In this document: piece by piece, positions 43,871 to 54,249 of the stretch | Layout: each line of letters begins with the position of its first letter | Numbering within the stretch: the first letter of the stretch is position 1 | Assembly: GCA_026122225.1 (NCBI GenBank) | Contig: JANEZZ010001873.1 | Coordinates: 1,470,019-1,534,018 of the forward strand | Direction of reading: 5' to 3' | Origin: Heloderma charlesbogerti | Lineage: Eukaryota > Chordata > Lepidosauria > Squamata > Helodermatidae | DNA length: 64,000 nucleotides | Notes under the pieces: model-generated | Told to the model about the DNA's origin: nothing | What the model saw: the letters and a program-made list of their open reading frames with translations, nothing else | The model's database searches: none | Translations under genes and position numbers: made by a program

Positions 43871-46639
43871 TCTTACTAGCTGTGTCGAGCCAGAGAGCTG
43901 AGATTGGGAGGGGGGCTGAGTTTAAGGCAACTCAGCCTGCCCCTCCTTTCATGGTGGTGCCACTGGGGTGCACCAATCAGAGGCCCCTGCGTCCTGTCAC
44001 CCCACCCGCCCGTAATGGCCCCCTCCTTTCAGCCAGACAAGCTGGTGTCGGGGTGAGGGCATTTCTATTTTAGCAGTAGGCAAATATGATTGATAGAGTT
44101 CTAGACCTTGTGGTATTAGTACATTCAAGTAGGTCAGATAGCCTATTGAAAAATATATAACTTTTCTTCTCAAATTAAATATTTATCATTATAGGATTAT
44201 CATTGTATTCATTTTACAGATGCTATATGACAATTGTAAGGGTTTATGACATTCATCTATATTAAATATATCAGAGCCATCTGAAAACCAGTTCAGAGTA
44301 GCTGAGCCATTTTTTTAAGTTAATGTGTAAACGAGAGCACATGAAAGAGTTTAAAAATTCTGATGAACCTGAACTGGAATGGAACCAAAATTTCAATGGG
44401 CTGATTTCCTGACATGAGCTGGGGGCAGAGAGTACCCATCAAATAGACAAACTTTGCTGAATCCCCCAAATGGAGTTTTGAGCTTTTTAAAATGGTCAAG
44501 CAAGCCAGGACCTTTGAGACACTACAGACTAGTCTTTCTTCTTTTGAGATATATTGCTTGATAACTAGTAACTTTTATGCATTTACAAAATCCAACCGAC
44601 TCTATTATTCTCCTAATAACTTTTTCCCATTTTTTTCTTTTGCAAATGTGAGAGGATAATTTTGGAATCCAAACCCAATAGAATCATGGAGAGAAACTGT
44701 TCTCTGACTTTTTTTCTTGTTCCTTGAAATCTGTCTCTTATTTTTACATTTACATTAGTTCAAGTTGCTTTTCTTCTTTGAGTTCTCATTCCTTCCATAC
44801 ATTTTTTGCTCAATTTACCATTAGTGCTTTCTGATTATGCAGCAGAACACTTAAAAAAGAGTCTCTTGAGCTACTAAACCTGATTTAATTGGTTTCAGTA
44901 TATAGCAAGTTACATTTGCATGGCCATTTATCAAACCTTTGATGTCCCCTCCCCTTTAAAATGGAAAGGCACATGGGCAGAAGGGTAAGTAGAGTGGCTT
45001 CACTATTTAGGATTTTATACATAAAGTGCTCCTATCCTAGCAAGATAATAGCACTGTTAAAAACCATATGAATGGAAGGTGAGTCCATTACCCAAGAAGC
45101 CAGAATTCTGGCTTCTCAAACCACAACGTGAACAAGTAGTATGCTAGTGCACACGGCCCATTTGCTTCCACTTCGCTCTTTCCTTAGCATGAGTGGGTAA
45201 ACAAACCAGGCAGAGGCAGTTTAGAGTACCGTCTGAACCTGGGATTATAGTTTATTGAGCCTGAACAAGTTGGGATTGTAAACCAGCTTTAAACTAGGGT
45301 TTGTTTTTGACTTGAGAATCCTGGCTTGTTACGGCACAATGAACTTAGCTTGTTTGGGCATTCACATTGTCATTTAATAATCCAGAAACTGTTGCTTATC
45401 ATTATGTGCAAACATGGCTAAAAAGTGACAGGAATATTAACAATGGCAGTTTCTGAGCGTTCTGTGGTCTGAAGTCCATTTTTCTTTTTTTGCTTCATAA
45501 ACTTGTGTTCCCTTTATAACCCCCTCCCTACCAAATCTTGGCTTATCTGCTCATCAGGAAAAGAATACAGAAAAAGAGCATGCAAGGATATAAATTATTG
45601 TTTTTCTTGAGCAAGCAGCACATTCACAAGGTCAGGGTCCCATCTTTTCCCTCTCTCTTAAGAATTTCAGTTCTGAGGCCCCATGAGGTAAATGAAGCTG
45701 AGTATGTTTCAACTCAAAAGACTTTATTTTCTTTTGAAATTTCACATTCTCTCCCCTGGTATGAAGTGCTTCAAGGAGCTGTTCTTACTGTTTACCTGCG
45801 GATGTATCAAACTCTGGGGCAATGCCAAGAAGAACCCTCTTGAAAATGAACGCCCAGACACTTTAAAGCAAAAGTGTTTCAGCCATTTTGTGAGGCTGAA
45901 TAATAACACTTAGCATTTACACAACATTTTCAGTGCTCAGATTTCTTCTTCACATATCTCATCAATACTCATAGGAAACTGCCTTGTGTCCATAAACCAA
46001 TATTGTCTACTGTGATGGGCAGCAGGAGGTAGAGGTGAGAAGAGTCCTGCTAGATCTGACCCAAGCTCCACTTAGTCCAGAATCCTGTATCACGCAGTGG
46101 ACAACTCTGGGAAGCAAGACACCATGCCAAGGATAATACCAGTCTGGCCCCATCTATCAGCCAGAAAAGGAGTAGCTGTAGTGAGCTTGCTCCCCCACCC
46201 CCGGCATGTTAACCAGGAAGAACACTCAGGGCCAAATGCTACATTATATTCACTGTGTGCTAGCATGCAGCTTTGCCTTCTGATTTCCTTTAATTTCTAC
46301 AGGTGCTGTGGGGGCATTTGAGGGGGGGAAAGCCCCCATATGGCTATAAGCATTACCAAAAAAAAGCACCATTTTACCCCCATTACTCGTAGCTGTGTGT
46401 GTGGGGCACTTTCAAGGAGGGTCATGGCTGAGAAGGAAGGGATAACTCTCCCCTCCCTGCAAGCTGCGATTCCCCCATATGCCCCCCATACACACCTGTA
46501 GACATTAACAGAAATCCGAAGGTGAAGCTGCACACTAGACAGTAAGAGTAATGCATAGTCGGGCCCTCAGGTGCCCATTTCCCTGTAATTTTTGTGTATG
46601 TTTCTGTGTGTGCATGTGTGCGTGAGTGTGCACGCCGAC
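43871..46639. other. AT-rich stretch, mostly without recognised features
   Basis: Only faint repeat echoes, such as a CR1-like antisense tail near 46045-46085. The ORF at 45538-45843 is not supported by any family resemblance. No RNA genes seen. Confidence 0.45.
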
Positions 46640-47215
46640 ATTATTACTCTGGCCCGCTTGGACTGGCTGTCTGTATGTTACTGAGCTCAGTTCAAGGTGC
46701 TGATTTTAACCTATAAAGCCCTACATGGCTTGGGACTGCAATACCCGATGGCACACCTCTCCCAAAATGAACTTACCCATACGCTACTTTCAGCATCTAA
46801 GGTCCTCCTCCGAGTGCTTCCTCCAAGGGAAGCTCAGAAGGTGGCAACGAGGGCGAGGGCCTTCTCAGTGGTAACCCCCTCTGTGGAACAAGCTCTCCAA
46901 TGAGGTCCGGCTGGTGCCAACATTGTTATCTTTTTGGTGCCAGGTTAAGACCTATCTCTTTTCCCAGGCATTTGGCAGGACATGATGAGATTTAATTGGT
47001 CCTGGATGTGTCTTTAGTTATGACCGACTATTCATGGTTGTTTTTAGTTATATGTTGTCTGTGAATATTGTCTGTGTGCTTTTATGTAAATGGCTTTTAA
47101 ACTTTTTATATCGTATTTAATGTTTTAGCTTCTGTAAAGTGCTCAGAGAGCTTTGGCTATGGGATGGTATAGAAATGTAAATAGTAATAGTAGTAGTAGT
47201 CGTAATAATAATAAT
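46640..47215 (+). mobile_element. L2-type LINE 3' fragment
   Basis: Coding relics include LTYKALHGLGLQYP and a C-terminal ARAFSVVTPS block, then the 3' signature GGTATAGAAATG and an A/T-rich tail of AAT/TAG repeats. Similar to 36180-36715. Confidence 0.75.
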
Positions 47216-47289
47216 ATCTATTATAGACCATTTTGAGCATCATTTCGTCATAAGGTGGGATAAAAATCTTTTAAATAAAGAATGAAATT

Positions 47290-47560
47290 GGTCCAATAGC
47301 CTCCTCCTGCTCCAGAGTAACTGGTATTCAGAGGCAAACTGCCTCTGATCTTGGAGATGACATAGAGCCATCATGACTAGCAGTCATCATCATCCTTATC
47401 CTCCATGAATATAGGAACATAACAAGAGGAAGAAGTCCTTCACATCTGTTGCTACCTGGTCCTTTAAAAACAAACAAACACTGTAGATACCAAGGACTGA
47501 ACTTGGGACCTTCCATATGCAAAGCATTTGCTCTGCTATCGCACTATGATCTCTTTCATA
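47290..47560 (-). mobile_element. tRNA-derived SINE fused to CR1-like 3' text, antisense
   Basis: On the minus strand, GCAAATGCTTTGCATATGGA and GGTCCCAAGTTCAGTCC form a tRNA-type B box head, as at 23305. Further along come CTAGTCATGATGGCTCTATG and CAGAGGCAGTTTGCCTCTG, which are CR1 3'-type sequence. Confidence 0.55.
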
Positions 47561-47672
47561 TATCTTACAACAACTTTGTAAGGTAGGTCAGTATCATCAA
47601 TTCCACCTTACAGATAGGGTGCGTTGGGCATTAACGCTGAGAGACCATGGCTTGCCTAATGCAACTTGAGGA

Positions 47673-50600
47673 TCTTCCTGGTATTTGTTGTTGTTCAGTC
47701 GTTCAGTCGTGTCCGACTCTTCGTGACCCCATGGACCATAGCACGCCAGGCCTTCCTATCCTGCGCTCTCTCCCGGAGCGTGCTCAAGTTCATATTCATT
47801 GCATCCGTGATGCTATCTAGCCATCTCATCCTCTGCCGTCCCCTTCTCCTTTTGCCTTCAATCTTTCCCAGCATCAGGGTCTTTTCCAGGGAGTTTTCTC
47901 TTCGCATTAGGTGGCCAAAATATTGGAGCTTCAGCTTCATTATCTGTCCTTCCAATGAGCACTCAGGGTTGATTTCCTTTAGGATGGACTGATTTGACCT
48001 CCTTGCAGTCCAGGGGACTCGTAAGAGTCTTCTCCAGCACCACAGTTCGAAAGCATCAATTCTTCGGCGCTCAGCCTTCCTTATAGTCCAGGTCTCACAG
48101 CCATACATTACTACTGGGAAAACCAGAGCTTTGATTAGACGGACCTTTGTCAGCAAGGTGATGTCTCTGCTTCTTACTATGCTGTCTAGGTTGGCCATAG
48201 CTTTCCTCCCAAGGAGCAAGCGTCTTTTAATTTCATGGCTACAGTCACTGTCTGCAGTGATCTTGGAGCCCAAGAAAGTAAAATCTGTCACTGCTTCCAT
48301 TTCTTCCCCTTCTATATGCCAGGAAGTGATGGGGCCAGATGCCATGATCTTCGTTTTTTTAATGTTGAGTTTCAAACCAGCTTTTGCACTCTCCTCTTTC
48401 ACCCTCAACAAGAGGCTCTTGAGATCCTCTTCGCTTTCTGCCATTAGGGTGGTATCGTCTGCATATCGGAGGTTGTTGATAATTCTCCCAGCAATCTTAA
48501 TTCCGACCTCTGATTCATCCAACCCGGCATTTCTCATGATGTACTCCGCATATAAGTTAAATAAGCAGGGTGACAATATGCAGCCTTGTCGTACTCCTTT
48601 CCCAATTTTGAACCAATCGGTTGTTCCATGTCTGGTTCTTACTGTTGCTTCTTGACCCTCGTACAGGTTTCTCAGGAGACAGGTAAGGTGGTCTGGTACT
48701 CCCATCACTTTCAGAATTTGCCACAGTTTGTTGTGATCCACACAATCAAAGGCTTTAGCGTAGTCAATGAAGCAGAAATAGACGTTTTTCTGGAATTCTC
48801 TTGCTTTCTCCATGATGCAGCGAATGTTGGCGATTTGAGCTCTAGTTCCTCTGCCTCTTCTAAACCCAGCTTGTACTTCCGGTAGTTCTCGGTTCGCATA
48901 CTGCTGAAGCCTAGCTTGTAGGATTTTGAGCATCACCTTGCTGGCATGTGAAATGAGCGCAATTGTGCGGTAGTTTGAACACTCTTTGGCATTGCCCTTC
49001 TTTGGAATTGGAATGTAAACTGACCTTTTCCAGTCTTGTGGCCACTGTTGAGTGTTCCAGATTTGGTGGCATATTGAATGCAGCACTTTAACAGCATCAT
49101 CTTTTAGGATTTTAAATAGCTCGGCTGGAATACTGTCATCTCCGCTAGCTTTGTTGTTACTAATGCTTCCTAAGGCCCACTTGACTTCACTCTCGCGGAT
49201 GTCCGGCTCAAGTTCAGTGACCGCACTATCATGGCTATCAGGGACATTCAGATCTTTCTTGTATAGTTCTTCTGTGTATTCTTGCCACCTCTTCTTAATC
49301 TCATCTGCTTCTGTTAGGTCCCTGCCTTCTTTGTCCTTTATCATGCCCGTCTTTGCACAAAACGTTCCCTTGAGATCTCCAATTTTCTTGAAGAGATCTC
49401 TAGTCTTTCCCATTCTGTTGTTTTCCTCGATTTCTTTGCATTGTTCATTTAAGAAGGCCTTCTTGTCTCTCCTTGCTATTCTCTGGAACTCTGCATTCAG
49501 TTGGGTATATCTTCCCCTTTCTCCCTTGCTTTTCGCTTCCCTTCTTTCGTGAGCTACTTGTAAAGCCTCATCAGACAGCCACTTGGCTTTCTTGCATTTC
49601 TTTTTCTTTGGGATGGATTTCGTTGCTGCCTCCTGAACAATGTTACGGACCTCCGTCCATAGTTCCTCAGGCACTCTGTCTATCAGGTCTAATCCCTGAA
49701 ATCTATTCCTCACCTCCACTGTATATTCATCAGGGATATGATTTAGGTCATACCTGAACGGTTTAGTGGTTTTCCCGACGTTCTTCAATTTAAGCCGAAA
49801 TTTTGCAAGAAGCAGCTCATGATCTGAGCCACAGTCAGCTCCAGGTCTTGTTTTTACTGACTGTATGGAGCTTCTCCATCTTTGGCTGCAAAGGACATAA
49901 TCAATCTGATTTCGATATTGACCATCTGGTGACGTCCAAGTGTAGAGTCGCCTCTTGTGCTGTTGGAAAAGAGTGTTTGCTATGATCAGCATGTTCTCTT
50001 GGCAAAACTCTATTAGCTTTTGTCCTGCTTCATTTTGTACACCAAGGCCATGCCTGCCTGTTATCCTGGTGATTTCTTGACTTCCTACTTTAGCATTCCA
50101 ATCCCCTATGATGAAGAGGACATCTTTTTTTGGTGTTAGTTCTAGAAGGTGTTGTAGGTCTTCATAGAACCGATCAACCTCAGCTTCTTCGGCCTCAGTG
50201 GTTGGGGCATAGACTTGAATTACTGTGATGTTGAATGGTTTGCCTTGGATTCGTACTGAGATCATTCTATCATTTTTAAGATTGTACCCCAGTACTGCTT
50301 TTCCCACCCTTTTGTTGACTATGAGTGCTACTCCATTTCTTCTAAGGGATTCTTGCCCACAATAGTAGATATGATGGTCACCTGAATTAAATTCGCCCAT
50401 GCCTGTCCATTTTAGTTCGCTGATTCCCAAGATGTCAATGTTCAATCTTGCCATCTCATGTTTGACCACCTGCAGCTTACCTTGATTCATTGATCTGACA
50501 TTCCAAGTTCCTAAACAATATTGTTCTTTACAGCATCGGATTTTCTTTTCACCACCAGACACATCCACAGCTGAGTGTCCTTTCGGGTTTGGCCCAGCCG

Positions 50601-50915
50601 CTTCACTCTTTCTGGCGCTACTTGGAAATACCCTCTGCTCTTCCCCAGTAGCATATTGGACACCTTCCGACCTGAGGGCCTCATCTTCCGGCGTCATATC
50701 TTTTAGCCTTGTGATACGTTCCATGGGGTTTTCTTGGCAAGAATACTGGAGTGGGTTGCCATTTCCTTCTCCAGTGGACCACATTTTGTCAGAACTCTCT
50801 GCCATGACCTGTCCGTCTTGGGTGGCCCTGCACGGCATAGCTTATGGCTTCACTGAGTTACGCAAGCCCCTTCGCCACAACAAGGCAGTGATCCATGAAG
50901 GGGTCTTCCTGGTAT
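47673..50915 (-). mobile_element. Full-length, apparently intact RTE-BovB LINE with 12-bp target duplication
   Basis: The element occupies 47685-50903 (3.2 kb, the usual size). It is bounded by TCTTCCTGGTAT at 47673-47684 and 50904-50915. On the minus strand it begins CCCCTTCATGGATCACTGCC and ends with an ACAACAACAA-type tail, consistent with BovB 3' ends. A single uninterrupted ORF of 1047 codons fills almost the whole element, leaving only about 65 bp of 5' leader. The undamaged duplication and ORF argue for a recent insertion. BovB is known for horizontal transfer among squamates, ruminants and other lineages, and its machinery also mobilises tRNA-derived SINEs with BovB-like tails. Confidence 0.97.
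47695..50838 (-). CDS. BovB endonuclease/reverse transcriptase polyprotein
   Basis: The protein of 1047 residues nicks target DNA and copies its own RNA by target-primed reverse transcription. An APE-type endonuclease spans about residues 107-345: WNVRS 112-116, the catalytic E in ELKW near 141-144, GDWN 245-248 and SDH 338-340. A basic linker with IPKKKKCKK follows. The reverse transcriptase spans about 590-850: IPKKGN near 611, motif A FIDYAKAFD 690-698, the motif B block QGCILSPCLFN 751-761, and the YADD box 792-795. A basic C-terminal tail contains GHLMRRE near 975. All catalytic residues I can locate are present. The first ATG (minus 50838) is the earliest in the open frame; a later start cannot be excluded. 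No separate ORF1, as expected for RTE. Expression is unknown. Confidence 0.95.
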   Translation of the reverse strand: MPCRATQDGQVMAESSDKMWSTGEGNGNPLQYSCQENPMERITRLKDMTPEDEALRSEGVQYATGEEQRVFPSSARKSEAAGPNPKGHSAVDVSGGEKKIRCCKEQYCLGTWNVRSMNQGKLQVVKHEMARLNIDILGISELKWTGMGEFNSGDHHIYYCGQESLRRNGVALIVNKRVGKAVLGYNLKNDRMISVRIQGKPFNITVIQVYAPTTEAEEAEVDRFYEDLQHLLELTPKKDVLFIIGDWNAKVGSQEITRITGRHGLGVQNEAGQKLIEFCQENMLIIANTLFQQHKRRLYTWTSPDGQYRNQIDYVLCSQRWRSSIQSVKTRPGADCGSDHELLLAKFRLKLKNVGKTTKPFRYDLNHIPDEYTVEVRNRFQGLDLIDRVPEELWTEVRNIVQEAATKSIPKKKKCKKAKWLSDEALQVAHERREAKSKGERGRYTQLNAEFQRIARRDKKAFLNEQCKEIEENNRMGKTRDLFKKIGDLKGTFCAKTGMIKDKEGRDLTEADEIKKRWQEYTEELYKKDLNVPDSHDSAVTELEPDIRESEVKWALGSISNNKASGDDSIPAELFKILKDDAVKVLHSICHQIWNTQQWPQDWKRSVYIPIPKKGNAKECSNYRTIALISHASKVMLKILQARLQQYANRELPEVQAGFRRGRGTRAQIANIRCIMEKAREFQKNVYFCFIDYAKAFDCVDHNKLWQILKVMGVPDHLTCLLRNLYEGQEATVRTRHGTTDWFKIGKGVRQGCILSPCLFNLYAEYIMRNAGLDESEVGIKIAGRIINNLRYADDTTLMAESEEDLKSLLLRVKEESAKAGLKLNIKKTKIMASGPITSWHIEGEEMEAVTDFTFLGSKITADSDCSHEIKRRLLLGRKAMANLDSIVRSRDITLLTKVRLIKALVFPVVMYGCETWTIRKAERRRIDAFELWCWRRLLRVPWTARRSNQSILKEINPECSLEGQIMKLKLQYFGHLMRRENSLEKTLMLGKIEGKRRRGRQRMRWLDSITDAMNMNLSTLRERAQDRKAWRAMVHGVTKSRTRLND

Positions 50916-52234
50916 ACCTTTTGATTAATTTATTTCAATATTAAAATGGGATACATTGGACTAGTGAGATTCACATCCCAAATCAATGCCAAATGAAATA
51001 TGAAGTATTGGCAGGAAACTATAGAATGTAAAGACGTTCATGCAACTGATGAAAAAGTTTCTGGGCATTAACGCAAATAATGAACGGACTTTTGCTGCAA
51101 GAAAGGAAGCAAAATCAAGTAACAGTAGTGTGGATCCATTCTAGCCACCATCAATTAAAGAAAGCTACTTTAGTTTTCAGTGGCTTACGTAACAATTGAC
51201 AGGAGCTAATTATATGAATAATGAATCTGGCGGATTCCACAAAACCAGAATACTCCATACATAGTGAAGATGGCACAATTCACCCCTATTATGGGCCATT
51301 TACTCGAGTAATATTGCATTTCTGGGGCCTTTATGGTCACAACGTGTGCAACATTAGATTTACAGAAGTTCCTGGGGTGCCATTTCCCCCCGCAAAATGG
51401 TGACTGCAGAAATGATGGGTGCTGGAGGATGGCTCAGAGAAGGTGAAGGTGGCTGGGCTAGCGTGCGCGCGCACATGTGTGGGAAGTGCCGGCAGCAGCT
51501 CGATGGGCACAGCCCAGAGACACGCGGGGGAGGGGGGGAGTCTGTGGGATTCCTGGACTGAGCGGGGCACCTGCACCATTCCTACTCGTGTGTGTGCGTG
51601 TCTATGCATGTGTGCATGTGTGTGCATGTGTATGTAGTTGTCCATGTGTGTGCAGCCTGACCCACCATTCAGGACCCCATGTGGCTCTCAGGACCAAAAA
51701 CATTGCCCACCCCTGCTTTAAATCATGCCCTTCTTTTTAGAAACACAACACACTATCCTTCTTTCTTGCTAATATGACTTCCAATTCAGTCATAATTTTG
51801 CTATTCCAACAGTCAACCATTCAAAGTGGCAGAAAACCATGTATGTAAAGCCAGATTTAATGTGTGGCATGAGTAGTTTGGTCACATTGCATATTTGAGT
51901 TAAAGGAGCCTTAGTTCTGGAGCCTGAACTACAAAATCACAAGCTTCAGAGCTTTGCTATGTAGATGGCCTAATATTCTTTCTATGGCAGGAGCAAAGAA
52001 AACCACTTGTTTTCCAGTACACTCATATACACTTTCAGTGAAGGAAGGTTAATTGCTTAAAATCCCATACTTTCAAGTTACAGATACACTAATCAGGCTT
52101 GCAAGATCATCTACACAGCTTTTAGAAAACAGGTTCCAACTACACAGCATCTATTATCACTAATGGATATTTCACCCAAGCGACAAAACTATTTTAAGAG
52201 TGTTTCTCTTTTATTATTTAGTTCGGAATGAGCC
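50916..52234. other. Stretch with faint repeat echoes only
   Basis: A TGTG-rich tract at 51588-51640 and a hAT-like ending text (ACATTGCCCACCCCTG near 51700) are seen. The ORFs at 51337-51740 come from the GT-rich tract. Confidence 0.4.
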
Positions 52235-52356
52235 TTAAGGGCACAATCCTATGCATGTTTGGACAAAAAAAGGCTCACAAACTCCCAGCATCCCTGGGGT
52301 ATGCTGGGAATTGTAGGGTTTCTTTCTGTCTACACATGCATTGAGTTGCACCCCAA
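52235..52356. mobile_element. Foldback MITE, TTAA-associated family, copy 4
   Basis: TTAA at 52235-52238 precedes GGGCACAATCCTATGCATG. The right arm ends TGCATTGAGTTGCACCCC, with no second TTAA. The centre has CTCCCAGCAT facing ATGCTGGGA. Non-coding. Confidence 0.75.
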
Positions 52357-53057
52357 GCTGTGATTCTTCATTCTTGGCTTTTCAGTTGATTTGGTTCTCT
52401 TGATTTTTCCTGAACTAAACTTGTCTTGAATTCAAATGCTTCTGTGTTAACTGGTTAGCAGATTGCCATTTAATTTATCAGGTAGTGCTTGACAATTAGT
52501 AATTCCTAGGATGCAGAAAGAACAAAGAGAACATCATTTAAGTCATGGAGCACACTTCCTCTGATTCACATGGGGGTGGAAAGTTTAACTAACTGGCTGT
52601 TTTATTTAATCAGGAAACATTAGCCTATAGAATCTCCTTCAATGTGCATCTGTTTTGTCAGTGCCAAGTGATTCCCCAGGGTGAAGTTGATATTCATCTC
52701 AGTGCCACTGGAGAGCTGCTGAATGGTAATCCTTAGTTTCATTTTATTTGATAATAAAGACAATCATTACAGACTTCTTTCATCTTCATTTCTCTGATTT
52801 GCTAATTAGCGAAAGCCATGGTGTGTCTGGCCACCTCTTGGCAACCCTGTCAGGTCTACCGCCTTTGAGTCATCTGCTTTGATAATTTGGAAGGAAGAGA
52901 GGGAATCCATGTGAAATACATTAAAGAAGAGCTTGGCTTATTTATTTCTGTTCAGTGCTCTGGCATTTACTGTTGACTTAAGAAATTGTCCAAGAGGTAC
53001 TGTGCTGGTCCTTCTCTTTGTTTAGTAAAATAGTCTCAAAATGATATAGAATAAGCT
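52357..53057. other. Stretch without recognised features
   Basis: AT-rich DNA with no coding, RNA or repeat signal I can support. Confidence 0.45.
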
Positions 53058-53484
53058 TAGGGCTTCTTCACACTGAGCTTTTATCCTGATATTGAGATTG
53101 GTTACTTACAGAAGTTTGCAGGTCCTTTAGATAACATTGTTAACCTCCAGGGCATCTCCTGCACTAAATGACTTTTATTCCATTTTTAAAAAGATTGGCG
53201 ATAATGAGCTATCATATTACATTGCTTGAGTTCCACTGGAGTTCCCTTGTAAAAAAGGAAAACTCACAATAAGAGGAGCTAGACCACAGCGCCACCTGGC
53301 GGCTGTATAATGAAACATATGGAAGACTTAGATAAGGGGGAAAAGAAGGGGGAAAAGCATGTGTGTGTGGGGGAAAGGAAGCATGTGTAAAAGGAGTCTG
53401 TCATGACCCTGCATTAAAATGGTAGCAGAAAGCCCTGTTTTAAATGCAGGATTTTAGGCTGGACCTGGTGTAGAGATGCTCTTA
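53058..53484. mobile_element. MITE, CTCF-motif family copy C
   Basis: Left end TAGGGCTTCTTCACACTGAG and right end GTGTAGAGATGCTCTTA are imperfect complements. CTTA occurs at both edges. Text ACAGCGCCACCTGGCGGC at 53287-53304 parallels copies A and B, as does TATAATGAAACATATGGA. Non-coding. Confidence 0.7.
53289..53302 (-). promoter_or_regulatory. CTCF-like binding motif inside a MITE
   Basis: On the minus strand CCGCCAGGTGGCGC differs from the CTCF core consensus only at one weak position. Confidence 0.5.
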
Positions 53485-54249
53485 GTGACGGGTAATCTTC
53501 CTTCGCTCAGTTCTGAATAAGCTTGGTATATATATGAGTTCTCTCAGTGAGCTTTTTGAAAAAGTGTGTCTGTATCCTGAGAGTTCTCTCCAAGCTCATA
53601 ATGTTGCTGCATGTTTAGAGCTGCTTGGATGTTCAATTCCCTCCTCAGAAAAGAAAAACACCCCCCCCATCCAAACACAATCTGGACAAAAGATCTGAAG
53701 GGAGGGGAGAGGGGCAGCACCCATATACATACGTGCAAGAAGCAACATGAATTTATTCAGATAGAAAATATGCTCTCAAACAAAAGGCTGTTTAGTTGGG
53801 TGATCTAGTCATGTAGTTAACAGCATTGAAGAAATGTTGATGGTTAAAGGGCTTCTGCACATGCACCCATAAAGCAACTGGCTGTGAAGTTCATGTTGTT
53901 TCACAGCAATCAATGAGATTTCATCGGGAGCAAGAGTCTAACATTAAAGAACTTCTCTGTACATGCCTACAACAAAACTGGCTCTTGAGCAGCCTGACTG
54001 CTGACTAAGCGGATCCCCGTTAACATTCAAAGCAAAAAACCACCACCACCACCACCAACAACAACAAAATCAATACGAAGAAAAGAAAAGAAAGGTTTGG
54101 GGAGCTGAGCATTATGAGCTGGACAAATCCATATACCAAATCTGGTAACTACAAATGTTGGCATTATACGTATATAATATGCCTTAGGAACTATCTTTTA
54201 TTACAAAAACGTTGCGTCATATTGTTAGGTTCAAGGTCAATCTGACAAG
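53485..54249. other. Stretch without recognised features
   Basis: An (ACC)n/(AAC)n run at about 54040-54066; otherwise nothing supportable. Confidence 0.45.

Noticed and set aside
48131..49757. Plus-strand ORFs of up to 174 codons
   Set aside because: Antisense shadows of the intact BovB ORF on the minus strand.
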